Below, piece after piece: positions 1-8,735 of a stretch of 64,000 bases of DNA. The stretch is from JAJYKC01 sp963823105 (GTDB lineage Bacteria; Acidobacteriota; Terriglobia; Bryobacterales; Bryobacteraceae). Every line of letters begins with the position of its first letter. Positions within the stretch are counted from its first letter, which is position 1. Location: the NCBI GenBank assembly GCA_963823105.1, contig CAWGKC010000005.1:1054001-1118000 (forward strand). Direction: 5' to 3'. The position numbers and the translations under genes were made by a program. The notes below the pieces were generated by a model. It made no database searches. It saw nothing but the letters and a program-made list of their open reading frames with translations, and had not been told where the DNA came from.

Positions 1-402
1 TTCTCGGTTTGGAATTACTACAGCATGTTTCCGCCGAATTACGGATACGGTCCGGTTAGCGGCGGTGGATATGCGGCGGGCGGGCGCGGAATCAACGCGG
101 GCAGCACTCCCTATACGTCGCGGCAGCTCGGTTATAACTCCGCCACGCGCACCGCGAACCTCGGCTCGATCGGGCGCGGCTTCTCCGGTGGACGGATTGG
201 AGCGGGCGGCGGCACGGCGGGCCGTGTCAGCAGCGGTAGCGTCGGACTCGGTGGCACGCGTTCCGGCGGTGGCGGGTTCAGCGGCGCCAGCGGCGGCGGC
301 GGGCGTTCCAGCGGCGGCTTCTCCGGCGGCGGAATGAGCGCTGGCCGCGCGGGTGGCGGCGGTGGTGGTGGCGCATCTTCCGGCGGAGGACACAGCCACT
401 AA
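1..402 (+). CDS. C-terminal part of a glycine/serine-rich protein (5' end outside window)
   Basis: The reading frame is open from the first base of the window (F-S-V-W-N-Y-Y-S before the Met at 25), so the gene very probably begins upstream and only its tail is seen. The tail is low-complexity: runs of Gly, Ser, Ala and Arg, with GGGG and SGG blocks, ending in GGGHSH. Such tails occur at the ends of secreted or membrane proteins and are probably disordered. No catalytic motif is visible, so no function is given. It converges with the peptidase gene on the other strand, and a strong hairpin separates the two. Confidence 0.6.
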   Translation, partial: FSVWNYYSMFPPNYGYGPVSGGGYAAGGRGINAGSTPYTSRQLGYNSATRTANLGSIGRGFSGGRIGAGGGTAGRVSSGSVGLGGTRSGGGGFSGASGGGGRSSGGFSGGGMSAGRAGGGGGGGASSGGGHSH

Positions 403-430
403 ACCTTGCCCGGTCAACCTCCCTTAATTC

Positions 431-466
431 AAAGAGCGCGTCGCCTTTCGAGGCTACGCGCTCTTT
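431..466. terminator. Bidirectional intrinsic terminator between convergent genes
   Basis: A perfect 11-bp inverted repeat (AAAGAGCGCGT at 431-441, ACGCGCTCTTT at 456-466) encloses an inner GCCT/AGGC stem capped by a TTCG tetraloop at 447-450. A-rich flanks on one strand and T-rich on the other let it act in both directions. It sits between the stop at 402 and the opposing stop at 482. Confidence 0.85.
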
Positions 467-481
467 CCATTTGCGCCCCGC

Positions 482-2662
482 TTATTTCAGCGCGGCGTCG
501 AAGAAGCGCAGCATCGTTTCGTACATCTGGCGCGCCGGCTTGCCCCCCACGCCGTGGGTTTTTTGGGGGTAGACGATCATGCGGAAGTCTTTCCCGTCGC
601 GCTCGAAAGCGGCGGCCATTTGCATGCTGTTCTGGAAGAGCACGTTGTCGTCTTCGATGTTATGGAACATGAGCAGCTTGCCCTTGAGTTTCGCCGAGTA
701 GGTGACCGCCGAGCTGGCTTTGTAGCCCTCTTCGTTTTCCGATGGCAGACCCATATAACGCTCGGTGTATATGGTGTCGTAGTTATGCCAATCGGTGACG
801 GGCGCTCCGGCGATGCCGGCGCGGAACACCTCGGGAGCGTTCAATAGCGAATACAGCGTCATGTAGCCGCCGTAGCTCCAGCCGGTAATGGCGACGCGCG
901 TTTCGTCGGCGTAGCCTTGCTTCAGCAGCCACTTCACGCCTTCGATTTGATCTGCCAGCTCGGCTTTTCCGAAGCGGCGGTAGAGGGGCGTTTCAAAGAC
1001 GTGGCCGCGGCCGGAGGAGCCGCGATTATCGAGCTCCCAAACGATGTAGCCGTTGGCGGCGAGCACCTGATTGACGCCCGCTCCGCGCCAGGCGTCGACG
1101 ACGCTCTGAGCGTGAGGGCCGCCATAGACGGAGACGATCACCGGATACTTGTGTCCCGGCGTCATGTTCTTCGGCTTGACGACGCTGGCATACAACTTCG
1201 TGCCGTCCGAGGCCGGGACTTCGACGATCTCGGTGGGCAGAATGTCGTACTCATCCAAAAGCTTGCGGTTCGCGGGACGCAGGACGGCGATCTCGTCGCC
1301 GGCGGCGGTACGGAGCGTGGTGGAAGGGGGATCGGCGCGCGTGGAGAAGCGGTCCAGAAAATAATCGCACGCCGGGCTCATCCGGATGCCGTGGGTTCCG
1401 GTCTGACGGGTGATGCGTGTCTTGCCTTGTCCGTCGAAACCGACGCGGTAGAGTTGGCGCTCGAGCGGACTCGCCTCGGTGGAGATGTAGTAGATCTGGC
1501 GGCCAGCTTCGCCGATGGCGGCGAGATCGGTGACTTCCCAGGCCCCTTCGGTGATGCGATTCTTGAGTTTTCCATCGATGTCGTACAGATAAAAATGACG
1601 GTACCCGTCGCGCTCGCTGGACCAGATGAACTCCTTGCCGTTAGAAAGAAAGCGGTAGGCGTCGCTGTAGTTGATCCACGACGAATCGGTCTCCTCCAGC
1701 AGCGAAACGGCCTTTCCGGTCGCCGGGTCGGCGGCGAGAAGGTCCATACGGTTCTGAACGCGGTTCATCTTTTGAACGGCGATCTTGCCGGAGCCAGGGA
1801 TCCAGTCGACGCGGGCGAGGAGGGCGTCGCGCGTGTCGCCCAAGTCCATCCAACGCGTTTCGATGCGGCCGGATACGGGAGTTACGCCGAGGCGCACGTC
1901 GGCGTTGGGCGTGCCCGCTTGCGGATAGCGCTCCGGCTCGGCGAAAGCGCGAAGCCCAAGCAGATCCACCTGCGGGTAGACGAATTCGCGCGCGGTGTCG
2001 AACTGGAGGTAAGCGATGCGGCTGGAATCGGGCGACCACCAGAAGGCCGAACCAAGGTCCAGTTCCTCCGGGTAGACCCAATCGAGCTTGCCGTTCATCA
2101 GAGTGGGCGTTCCGTCGGAGGTCAGCCGGGTGGTTTTCTTCGAAGCGATGTCGAGGGAATAAAGATCGTTGTCGATGCGGAAGGCCACGCGGGCGCCGTC
2201 GGGGGATAGTTTGGCGTCGCTCTCGGTCTCGGGCGTCGCGGTAAGCTGGTCGAATTTCCCTGTGCTCTCGCGCCATAAAAACACGTCGCCCTCGACGCTG
2301 AGCAGAAGCTCGTCGCCGGAAGCGGACCAGGTGAATTCGCTCTCGCGGACGCGGCGATTTTGCCAACCGAAGCGGTCGTCGGCGCGGGGTTTGACGGCGG
2401 CGTGCTCCAGGTCGGCGATCGAGAGCAACGGCTTTTCGGATTTCGACGCCGCGTCGTAGAGGGTCAGTTTGCCGCTTTTCAGATAGACGAAGCGCTTGCC
2501 ATCGGGCGCCCAGGCGGGCGAGACGAGCGGGTCGCCTCCGCCGCCACGCAGGGCGAAGACGGCGTCCAGGTCGACGGGTTTTTTCTCGGCCGCGGAAAGT
2601 GCGGCGATGGAAAACGAGGCGGCAAGGAGAGCGAGAAGGGTAAGGAGGCGATTGGGGAGCAT
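482..2662 (-). CDS. Dipeptidyl-peptidase IV-like S9 family serine peptidase, secreted
   Basis: A 726-residue S9-family peptidase that should cleave dipeptides from short peptides in the periplasm. The first ~25 residues from the Met at 2662 form a signal peptide (MLPNRLLTLLALLAAS, then AALSAAEKK), which is why this start is preferred over the upstream in-frame one at 2710. The N-terminal half carries beta-propeller repeats of the DPP-IV type (WSPDSSRIAYLQ, WVYPEELD). The C-terminal alpha/beta-hydrolase domain has the nucleophile motif GWSYGGY with Ser596, an Asp in IEDDNV (671 or 672) and His703 in KTHGVGG. Length and domain order fit the family. It stands alone, convergent with the Gly-rich gene. 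Confidence 0.92.
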   Translation of the reverse strand: MLPNRLLTLLALLAASFSIAALSAAEKKPVDLDAVFALRGGGGDPLVSPAWAPDGKRFVYLKSGKLTLYDAASKSEKPLLSIADLEHAAVKPRADDRFGWQNRRVRESEFTWSASGDELLLSVEGDVFLWRESTGKFDQLTATPETESDAKLSPDGARVAFRIDNDLYSLDIASKKTTRLTSDGTPTLMNGKLDWVYPEELDLGSAFWWSPDSSRIAYLQFDTAREFVYPQVDLLGLRAFAEPERYPQAGTPNADVRLGVTPVSGRIETRWMDLGDTRDALLARVDWIPGSGKIAVQKMNRVQNRMDLLAADPATGKAVSLLEETDSSWINYSDAYRFLSNGKEFIWSSERDGYRHFYLYDIDGKLKNRITEGAWEVTDLAAIGEAGRQIYYISTEASPLERQLYRVGFDGQGKTRITRQTGTHGIRMSPACDYFLDRFSTRADPPSTTLRTAAGDEIAVLRPANRKLLDEYDILPTEIVEVPASDGTKLYASVVKPKNMTPGHKYPVIVSVYGGPHAQSVVDAWRGAGVNQVLAANGYIVWELDNRGSSGRGHVFETPLYRRFGKAELADQIEGVKWLLKQGYADETRVAITGWSYGGYMTLYSLLNAPEVFRAGIAGAPVTDWHNYDTIYTERYMGLPSENEEGYKASSAVTYSAKLKGKLLMFHNIEDDNVLFQNSMQMAAAFERDGKDFRMIVYPQKTHGVGGKPARQMYETMLRFFDAALK

Positions 2663-2977
2663 CGCCCCACATTGTATCGCCCGCGCTTGGCGGACCGTTT
2701 CGCGAGGCACCTCAGCCGGGCTCGCATTGTGGGGGTTAGAACTGCGCTGATGGGAATTTACACATGTACCGTGGCTGGTCGAGGCGTCGAGGCCGGGTGA
2801 GCTTGATTAACTTAAAGGCTCGCCGGAAAGCCGCCGCGCCAGATAGAGTACTGCGAACGAAACAGAGCCTAATCTGACGCGATCATCGGAAAATATCGCG
2901 GCGCGAAGTAATCGGCTGAGATCCTCCGTCCATCGGCGTGTACTCGTCAGGGAATTCCCGAGCACTGCAACGGCGAA
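2663..2977. other. Intergenic region
   Basis: About 315 bases between the start of the peptidase gene and the end of the beta-helix gene, both on the minus strand. It should hold the peptidase promoter. No convincing hairpin, repeat or gene was seen. Confidence 0.5.
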
Positions 2978-4351
2978 TTAATTTACGTAAAACGTGCAGT
3001 CTCCCGGCGCGATGGGCGATGGCGGGCTTGGCTGCGCGCTGTACGCCCCCGAACCGTTCCCGGAAAACGTATTGTTGGTGTACGAGATGTAGTTGGCCGT
3101 TCCTCCCACATACCAGACGTATGCGCCCCAGCCCCCGTTATTCTCGATCACGTTCTGCTCTACGTCAACACACTGAGTTAGGGTATAGCCCGGCAAATTC
3201 ACGGTGTCAATCTGGATGCCGACGCCCGGGTAACCATCGCCATGGACGGCGTTGTTCACGACGACATTCTGTTCCACCTTTGTGTTCTGTACGCCCCCCA
3301 TGCCAATTCCTTGGCCAAGGTGGTCTACTATCGATGGATTCGAAACGATATAGTGTCCTGTCCCGTAGAGCTCGATCCCAGAAGTCGCCAGCAGATCGGA
3401 ATGGGCAGGTAGGACTGCGCTCCCATTGACGTTATTACCATTAAAAGTGTTGTCGTATAGCGTGGCTCCACTGGTTGTGTTCGAAATCATGATTTCTCCG
3501 GAGCCGCACGGACCACCGCTGCAATCCCACCGATCCGCAAACTCCCGACCATTCGAAAAGAACGTGTTCATATTGACGTTCGGTCCGTGGTTTGGGTTAT
3601 TCTGTCCCGCCTGGGTACCATCTCCGCCATCGTTAAATGCAACGGCGGCTCCGCCGCTGTTGTCAAAGGTGTTCCAATAAAGTTCCGAATAAAGCAGGGG
3701 CAGGCTTCCAGTATTGCGATAAGTCACGATGCCGCTCAAAAACGCGTCGTGAAATGTGGAATATAGAACTTCGACTCCGCTGTTCGAGATCTGGAGTCCG
3801 TAACCCAGTGAGTTTTGGAAAGTCACGTTATTTATGATGACACACCGCCAGCACTGAACGCCATTGTAGTTAATCCGCAACTCGGCGTATCCTCCCGCGT
3901 AATCCTCGACGTGCCGCCCATTTACCTCGTCCACGCTGTTAGAGGTCGGAAACAGCGGTATACCATTGTTGGCTCTATTGCCGTCAAAAACAAGATTCTG
4001 GAAAGTGACCACACTGCCAGCGACCGCCCCAGACACGGCTACGAGTGTCGTGGGCGATGCGGTCGTTCCAACTTCGTTGCCGCCCGTCAGCACCCAGGTA
4101 CCGCTGCTCGGCCTCATCAAGGTCGGGTAAGAGGAGCCGTTAGACTGGCCTTGGACGGTCAGCGCACGCGTGACGTTAATGGTCGTCGAGACCAGATAGG
4201 GGGTGGAATAATATGGAAGTGGGCAGGTTGCCTGAGTGGTGTGTTCAATGCAGTTCACAAACTTGCTGTAGTCGCTATTCTGGTCCGCATAGGCGTCGCC
4301 TCCGGCAATAGTGAGGCACATCGAGATGAGAGACAAAGGGACAAGTTTCAT
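2978..4351 (-). CDS. Secreted right-handed parallel beta-helix repeat protein
   Basis: A 457-residue protein with an N-terminal signal peptide (MKLVPLSLISMCLTIAGGDAYA, then DQN). The rest is rich in Asn, Gly, Thr and short hydrophobic strands recurring as VTFQN, VVNN and TFSGNG, the pattern of pectate-lyase-like beta-helix rungs. Cys residues in pairs (CIEHTTQATCP, CWRC, CSGGPCGSG) suggest disulphides, consistent with export. Family members bind or cleave polysaccharides; no catalytic set could be assigned, so the substrate is unknown. The base composition is less GC-rich than its neighbours, hinting at a separate history. Confidence 0.75.
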   Translation of the reverse strand: MKLVPLSLISMCLTIAGGDAYADQNSDYSKFVNCIEHTTQATCPLPYYSTPYLVSTTINVTRALTVQGQSNGSSYPTLMRPSSGTWVLTGGNEVGTTASPTTLVAVSGAVAGSVVTFQNLVFDGNRANNGIPLFPTSNSVDEVNGRHVEDYAGGYAELRINYNGVQCWRCVIINNVTFQNSLGYGLQISNSGVEVLYSTFHDAFLSGIVTYRNTGSLPLLYSELYWNTFDNSGGAAVAFNDGGDGTQAGQNNPNHGPNVNMNTFFSNGREFADRWDCSGGPCGSGEIMISNTTSGATLYDNTFNGNNVNGSAVLPAHSDLLATSGIELYGTGHYIVSNPSIVDHLGQGIGMGGVQNTKVEQNVVVNNAVHGDGYPGVGIQIDTVNLPGYTLTQCVDVEQNVIENNGGWGAYVWYVGGTANYISYTNNTFSGNGSGAYSAQPSPPSPIAPGDCTFYVN

Positions 4352-4440
4352 AATCGGTTAGTCATCGCCGCAGGCGGGAGGCCGCAGCCACTTCTCCTAT
4401 TCGGGCTTAGCCGACGTCTGGGCCGGATTCTCAAAGAGGT

Positions 4441-4779
4441 TCAATATCCACAGCCGTTTCGCGGGTGCAACGGTGCAAGGAAAGCGTTAGCGAGCACATT
4501 GATTTTCGTATCGCGCTCTGCAACCTGCCTAATTGCGTCCTCCTGGGTAACGTTCGGCGAAAATTTCCGCAGAACGTCGCGGAGATCCGACGCCGACGAT
4601 GCCAATGCCGTCTCCTCAATGCCGGTCAGGTCGAGCTGGAGGGCGAAAGAGTCCAGCCGCCGGTTGATTGTCTCCTGCGCCAGGTCGGGTGCCGCAAGCG
4701 ACATCATGATGTGACTCATGCCCTCAAATTCACGCCGCGACAACGGGCTCGGGACGGTCTGGCCAAAGACCGGAAGCAA
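4441..4779 (-). CDS. Small hypothetical protein, possibly exported
   Basis: An open frame of about 112 residues with a TTG start. It begins LPVFGQTVPSP, which looks like the tail of a signal peptide with a Gly-Gln cleavage region; an in-frame stop lies only a few codons upstream, so the N-terminus may be truncated. The remainder is helical and charged (AQETINRRLDSFALQLDL, EETALASSASDLRDVLRKF). It lies 89 bases ahead of the beta-helix gene on the same strand. No family is recognised. It could be a remnant of a longer exported protein. Confidence 0.35.
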   Translation of the reverse strand: MLPVFGQTVPSPLSRREFEGMSHIMMSLAAPDLAQETINRRLDSFALQLDLTGIEETALASSASDLRDVLRKFSPNVTQEDAIRQVAERDTKINVLANAFLAPLHPRNGCGY

Positions 4780-5154
4780 GGCAAAAACTCACAGGTGGAA
4801 CCAACCATTTTACATTCACGTGGATAAGGACACGTCATGGGAGCTTCCAAGTCAACAGAAGAAGTCGGACAAAATCCGAAAGCAAAGAGAGAATATCCAG
4901 TGAGTTTCCGCATTTTATCGTCTGCCAAGACGGTCGGGCTTGAATTGCTGCCCAGCCCCGTGTACCGGACCCGCGAGCAAGGCGGCCGACGGGCGCGGAG
5001 AGATCGGGAGGTCGCCGGCCCCTGCGGAAGTTGTCCGATCCCAGGGTTACGACGTTGGCGACGGGCTGTGATAAAGGGCTGGGTGCGTTCCGTGCGGGCG
5101 CCATCGTCGTCGGAGTGGCACCATGACGTCTCGGTGCGGTAAGCTGTATCACTG
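4780..5154. other. Intergenic region between divergent genes
   Basis: About 375 bases between the small minus-strand frame and the YfhO-like gene. It is expected to hold promoters for both directions. Open frames here overlap each other on both strands and none has coding character. Confidence 0.45.
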
Positions 5155-7300
5155 ATGACGAAGCGCTTAAGGCAACTGACGACGGCGTGCTTATCCCTGG
5201 CCTTTAGCTATCTCTTTTTCTACGAATACCTGCCTCCGCACCGCCGTGCGTGGATACCTTGGGACCTCTATTCCTTCCATTATCCGCTTGCGGACTACGC
5301 TTTCCAGGCAGTTCGGGCTGGGCGCTTCCCGCAGTGGGATACGACGAACTATTGCGGCATGACGCTTGTGGGTAACATTCAGGTTGCGCTATTCTACCCC
5401 CCCACTTGGCTGATGTTCTTGGGAAGCATTCGCCATCTGCGTTTGCCGTATCAGGCTCTGGAGGACTTCGAATTGCTCCATGTCTCGATTGCATTTCTGC
5501 TGTGCTACCTGTGGCTCCATGCACAGAGATTTGCCGGCCTGGCAGCTATCCTTGCGAGCGGGGTCTTTGCCCTCAGCGGATTCATGATGCTGCAGTTGCA
5601 GCACATGGGTCTCATCTGTGGTTACACTTGGCTTCCCCTGGCGCTTTGGGGCGTCGACGACGCTCGCCGTGAGCGCAGTTTCCGCCCGCTTTGGAAGCTC
5701 GTGGCGGCCTCCGCGCTTTGCTTTCTCGCCGGATATCCTCCATTTTGGTTTGTCTTCGCCGTCGTCACGACGGTTTACGCGGCCGCTGGCCACTGGCGGC
5801 TCCGATGCACGCTCGGAACGATCGTTGCGCTGTTCCTCTCCCTCCTGATCTCGATGGTACAGTTGTGGCCCGCGATGCAGGCGAGCGGTCTCAAGGAACC
5901 CCAGGAGGCCTACGGCATCGGGATCCGCGATCCTGCATTCTTCCTGTCCTATTTTCTGCCGAACTTTTACGACTTCGGCATCGGCGTCGACATCCACACC
6001 AACCCGGGGCGCGAGTATCTTTACCTCGGAATACCTGCGATATTTGCGATTCTAAACGTCGCCGCGTTCCGGAGGCTTCGAGAAATGCTGCCGGCCCTTT
6101 CCGTGCTGGCGGTGAGCTTCATTCTCTTGACTAACCCATTCGGCTTGATCCTTGCCGGATTGAAGCACTCACACCTTCTGATTCAGATCTGCCGCTCGTG
6201 GTATTTCTTGGCGGGAATCACCCTGGCGATGGCGCCTCTCACGGCGATTGCAATCGATGACTTCCTAGGGCGGACCGCAAGGCGCAAAGCGCCGCTCTGG
6301 ATCGCGGCCGCCGCAGTCATGGCTCTCGCAGCCTGGTCGGTCCATCAATTTCGCACTTGGTTGCCGGACGGGAGTGGTTTTGCCGCCGGGTGGCGGTCGG
6401 CGATCGAACCCGCGATAACGCTCGCACTGTTCGCTCTGGCCATTTATGTCCTCCGTGCTTCCGAGGGCCATGCAAGGCTTGCTCTCACCGCAAGCATTTA
6501 TACTTGCGATAGGCGTCGATTACAAGGTGTTCGGCACCGATAAGCGAGTGAACGCCACCAAAGACGCCGTGGTGTCGTATGACAAGCACCCGTTTTCATA
6601 TGTCGACGAGGTGCCTTACCAACAGATGCACGCACATCCGGACTACCGGGTGGTGGTCGACTACACGGACGCGACGGACCTCCACCATTCCCAGTTGACC
6701 ACACCCCAAGGCGATGATCCAATGCTGACGAAGGATTATAAAAACCTTATGCTCACCCAAGCTCAATACAAGCCTGTCTGGGATTTCACTATCGATCCCG
6801 CGCGGAGAGACGCGCTTCGACTCCTCGGTGTACGGTACTTCTTGCTCCCGGATAGTTCGCCCCTATATCCTAGGCTCGTTGCGGCTTCCGCGTTCCATCT
6901 GATGACGCCGTCGCAGGAGTACTTCAAGGTTTTCGAATATGAGGATGCCCGCCCGGCCTACGATTGGAATGCCGGCGATGCCCGTATGATCGTTTGGCGC
7001 CCGGAGAGACGGATATTCGAAGTCTCTTCGGAGACTGGCGGCTGGTTCCATCTGTCTGAGCAAAACTTTCCTGGCTGGAGCGCGTCCGTTGACGGCAAAT
7101 CGACGCCCGTCCACATCTGGCGGACAGCATTCCAGCAGGTTCAGGTTCCGCCGGGCGCCCATCGCGTGGAATTCCGTTTCCGTTCCTTGGCGTTAGTCGC
7201 CGGGGCGGTTGTGAGTCTGATTTCGCTAATAGGCACGATTCTAGGCTTGTCGTTCGCTCTTCCTGCTCGCAGCCGGGGCGCTGATGCTTGGGCCCGCTAG
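5155..7300 (+). pseudogene. YfhO-like multi-spanning membrane protein, split by a +1 frameshift near 6490
   Basis: The first frame (5155-6543) has repeated hydrophobic helices and the YfhO-type opening (WIPWDLYSFHYPLADY, RFPQWDTTNYCGM). The second frame (from about 6490 to 7300) continues with FILAIGVDYKVFGTDKRVN, a soluble region (LRLLGVRYFLLPD, LSEQNFPGWSASVDGK, PPGAHRVEFRFRS) and a last membrane helix. Joining the frames at about 6490 gives a normal-length protein of roughly 715 residues. YfhO family members are envelope proteins linked to glycosyl transfer to cell-surface polymers. The break is one extra base; it may be a sequence error rather than a real mutation. Confidence 0.75.
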
Positions 7301-7435
7301 CCCACCCGAAACCGCGATCTTGCGAATAAGTGAATCGTTTGGATTGGTTCGGACCACGCATTTTGTTATCCCATCTTAACGGCGGAGTTGGCGTTCGGAC
7401 GCTTAGAAACGGACCACACGGAAACCGACCTCTGG

Positions 7436-7753
7436 CTATCGGCGGCCTGTCCTTTTTTCTTCGGAGTCGAGCGCTTGGTGCAGCAGCATTTTGAGGTAAG
7501 TCTGGTACCGTAGACCTTTCTCGGCGGCGAAGGTCCTGGCTCGCGCGAGGTCGTCTTCCGCCAGCCGGATCGTTATCGTGGGCGACGCCCCCGCATGGCT
7601 GGCCCGCTCGCGGGCGAGCCGCGCCACGGTTCCCTTGCCGAGTTCGCCCGCCGCTTTGGCTCGCTCGAAGCGGTCCGCGATCAGGTTCTGATTTTTCGCC
7701 CACCATTCGGCTTCCTGTGCCTCTGTCTTGAAGGGTGGCTGTTTCTTTGCCAT
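7436..7753 (-). CDS. brnA: BrnA/CopG-type antitoxin
   Basis: A 105-residue protein with the EAEWWAKNQNLI opening typical of CopG/BrnA antitoxins and a ribbon-helix-helix tail (TITIRLAEDDLARARTFA, then KGLRYQTYLKMLLHQAL). It would bind DNA through the RHH fold, repress its own operon and neutralise the BrnT-type RNase encoded just upstream. The start lies six bases after the last stop of the toxin frame, the usual toxin-first order of this family. The antitoxin frame is intact although the toxin is not. Confidence 0.8.
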   Translation of the reverse strand: MAKKQPPFKTEAQEAEWWAKNQNLIADRFERAKAAGELGKGTVARLARERASHAGASPTITIRLAEDDLARARTFAAEKGLRYQTYLKMLLHQALDSEEKRTGRR

Positions 7754-7759
7754 AGTGGA

Positions 7760-8048
7760 TCACCTCTCTCGCTCCCGGTAGTAAAACCGAATGAGGCGTT
7801 TGATGGGTCAAAACGCCGTCACGACGCGTACCCGTTCGTCGCGCAATGTGGTCGACCACGAGAAGAACGCGGCCATGGATCGTCGCCCCGAGGTTGAGAT
7901 AGCGCTCCTCCCCTTCGACGATCTCCGTTCCAAGGTCCACTGGATTATCGAGGATGACTTGCTCCGCCTCTTCCGGGAGAACGCCGTGACGAGCGACGTG
8001 GCCGATATTCGCTTCGTCCCAATCGAAGTCAATCTCGGTCCCATTCAT
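7760..8048 (-). pseudogene. brnT: BrnT-type RNase toxin, frameshifted and with an internal stop
   Basis: The N-terminal frame from the ATG at 8048 reads MNGTEIDFDWDEANIGHVAR, then EEAEQVILDNP and GATIHGRVLLVV, which is clear BrnT (the FDWDxxNxxH signature). The next expected block, LRDERVRVVTAF, lies in the neighbouring frame, so one extra base sits between 7846 and 7862. That frame meets a TGA at 7808-7810; reading past it gives PIKRLIRFYYRERER and a stop at 7760-7762, just before the antitoxin start. Two separate lesions suggest real loss of toxin activity rather than a single read error. Confidence 0.75.
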
Positions 8049-8262
8049 GCTTCCCACCTGAGTGTACCTTATTTGTAGGTACACTCAAAACGCGTCCATG
8101 ATTCAATCAACGATTCAATCAACCGCCGGCATCGCGAGGAGTTCGATATTTCGCCGGATGCCGAGCGTCAGGTTCCCACGGGTTCGAGAATGTCCTGGCC
8201 TTCGAAATAACACGATCCGATGACAACGGCGCCGGGCGGGTTATGCTAGAACAGGATTCGAC

Positions 8263-8733
8263 ATGGCAACGGGTGGCGATTGCGTACGGGATTCGCTGAA
8301 GCGGCACGGCATCCGATTGACTCGGCAGCGGCGCATTCTGCTGGATCTGATCGATGAGTCCGGCGAGCATCTGGACGCCGAGCGGCTGTATTCTTTAGCG
8401 CGGGCCAAAGACGCCAAGCTGAATCGCGTCACGGTGTACCGGACGCTGAAGCTGCTGAAGAGCGGCGGCTTGGTGGACGAGCTCGATCTGATGCACCACG
8501 ATGGCGACCAGCATTATTACGAGACGCGCCTGAAGCAGGAGCACGCCCATGTCGTTTGCCTTCGGTGCGGGTTGGTGCAGGAGTATTTCGGCGAACCGCT
8601 GGAGAGCCTGAGAAAGAAGATCGCCGCCCGCCTGCGCTTTGAAATCGTGATGGCGCGGACGGAAGTGGGCGGCTACTGCGCCGATTGCCGGGCGGCGGTG
8701 GCGGAAACGCCGGGCGCGAGACCGCGTCCATAG
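8263..8733 (+). CDS. Fur-family metal-dependent transcriptional regulator
   Basis: A 156-residue Fur/PerR/Zur-like repressor. The N-terminal winged helix is recognisable (GIRLTRQRRILLDLIDES, LNRVTVYRTLKLLKSGGLV). The C-terminal dimer domain has the HHDGDQHYYE and EHAHVVCLRC segments and a second pair CADC, four cysteines arranged for a structural zinc site as in Fur proteins. The metal sensed cannot be told from the sequence. The next gene starts two bases after the stop, so the regulator and the phosphatase are probably co-transcribed. Confidence 0.88.
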   Translation: MATGGDCVRDSLKRHGIRLTRQRRILLDLIDESGEHLDAERLYSLARAKDAKLNRVTVYRTLKLLKSGGLVDELDLMHHDGDQHYYETRLKQEHAHVVCLRCGLVQEYFGEPLESLRKKIAARLRFEIVMARTEVGGYCADCRAAVAETPGARPRP

Positions 8734-8735
8734 AC

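Noticed and set aside
917..2209. Long plus-strand open frame (430 codons) opposite the S9 peptidase
   Set aside because: It is the antisense shadow of a gene with complete catalytic motifs; its own translation shows no motif.
7808..7810. In-frame TGA in brnT considered as a second selenocysteine
   Set aside because: BrnT has no redox site there, no suitable hairpin was seen, and the same gene carries an independent frameshift.
6924..8084. 386-codon minus-strand frame spanning brnT and the YfhO end
   Set aside because: Only its first ~65 codons (BrnT) are real; the rest is Arg/Pro-rich noise beyond the brnT frameshift and opposite another gene.
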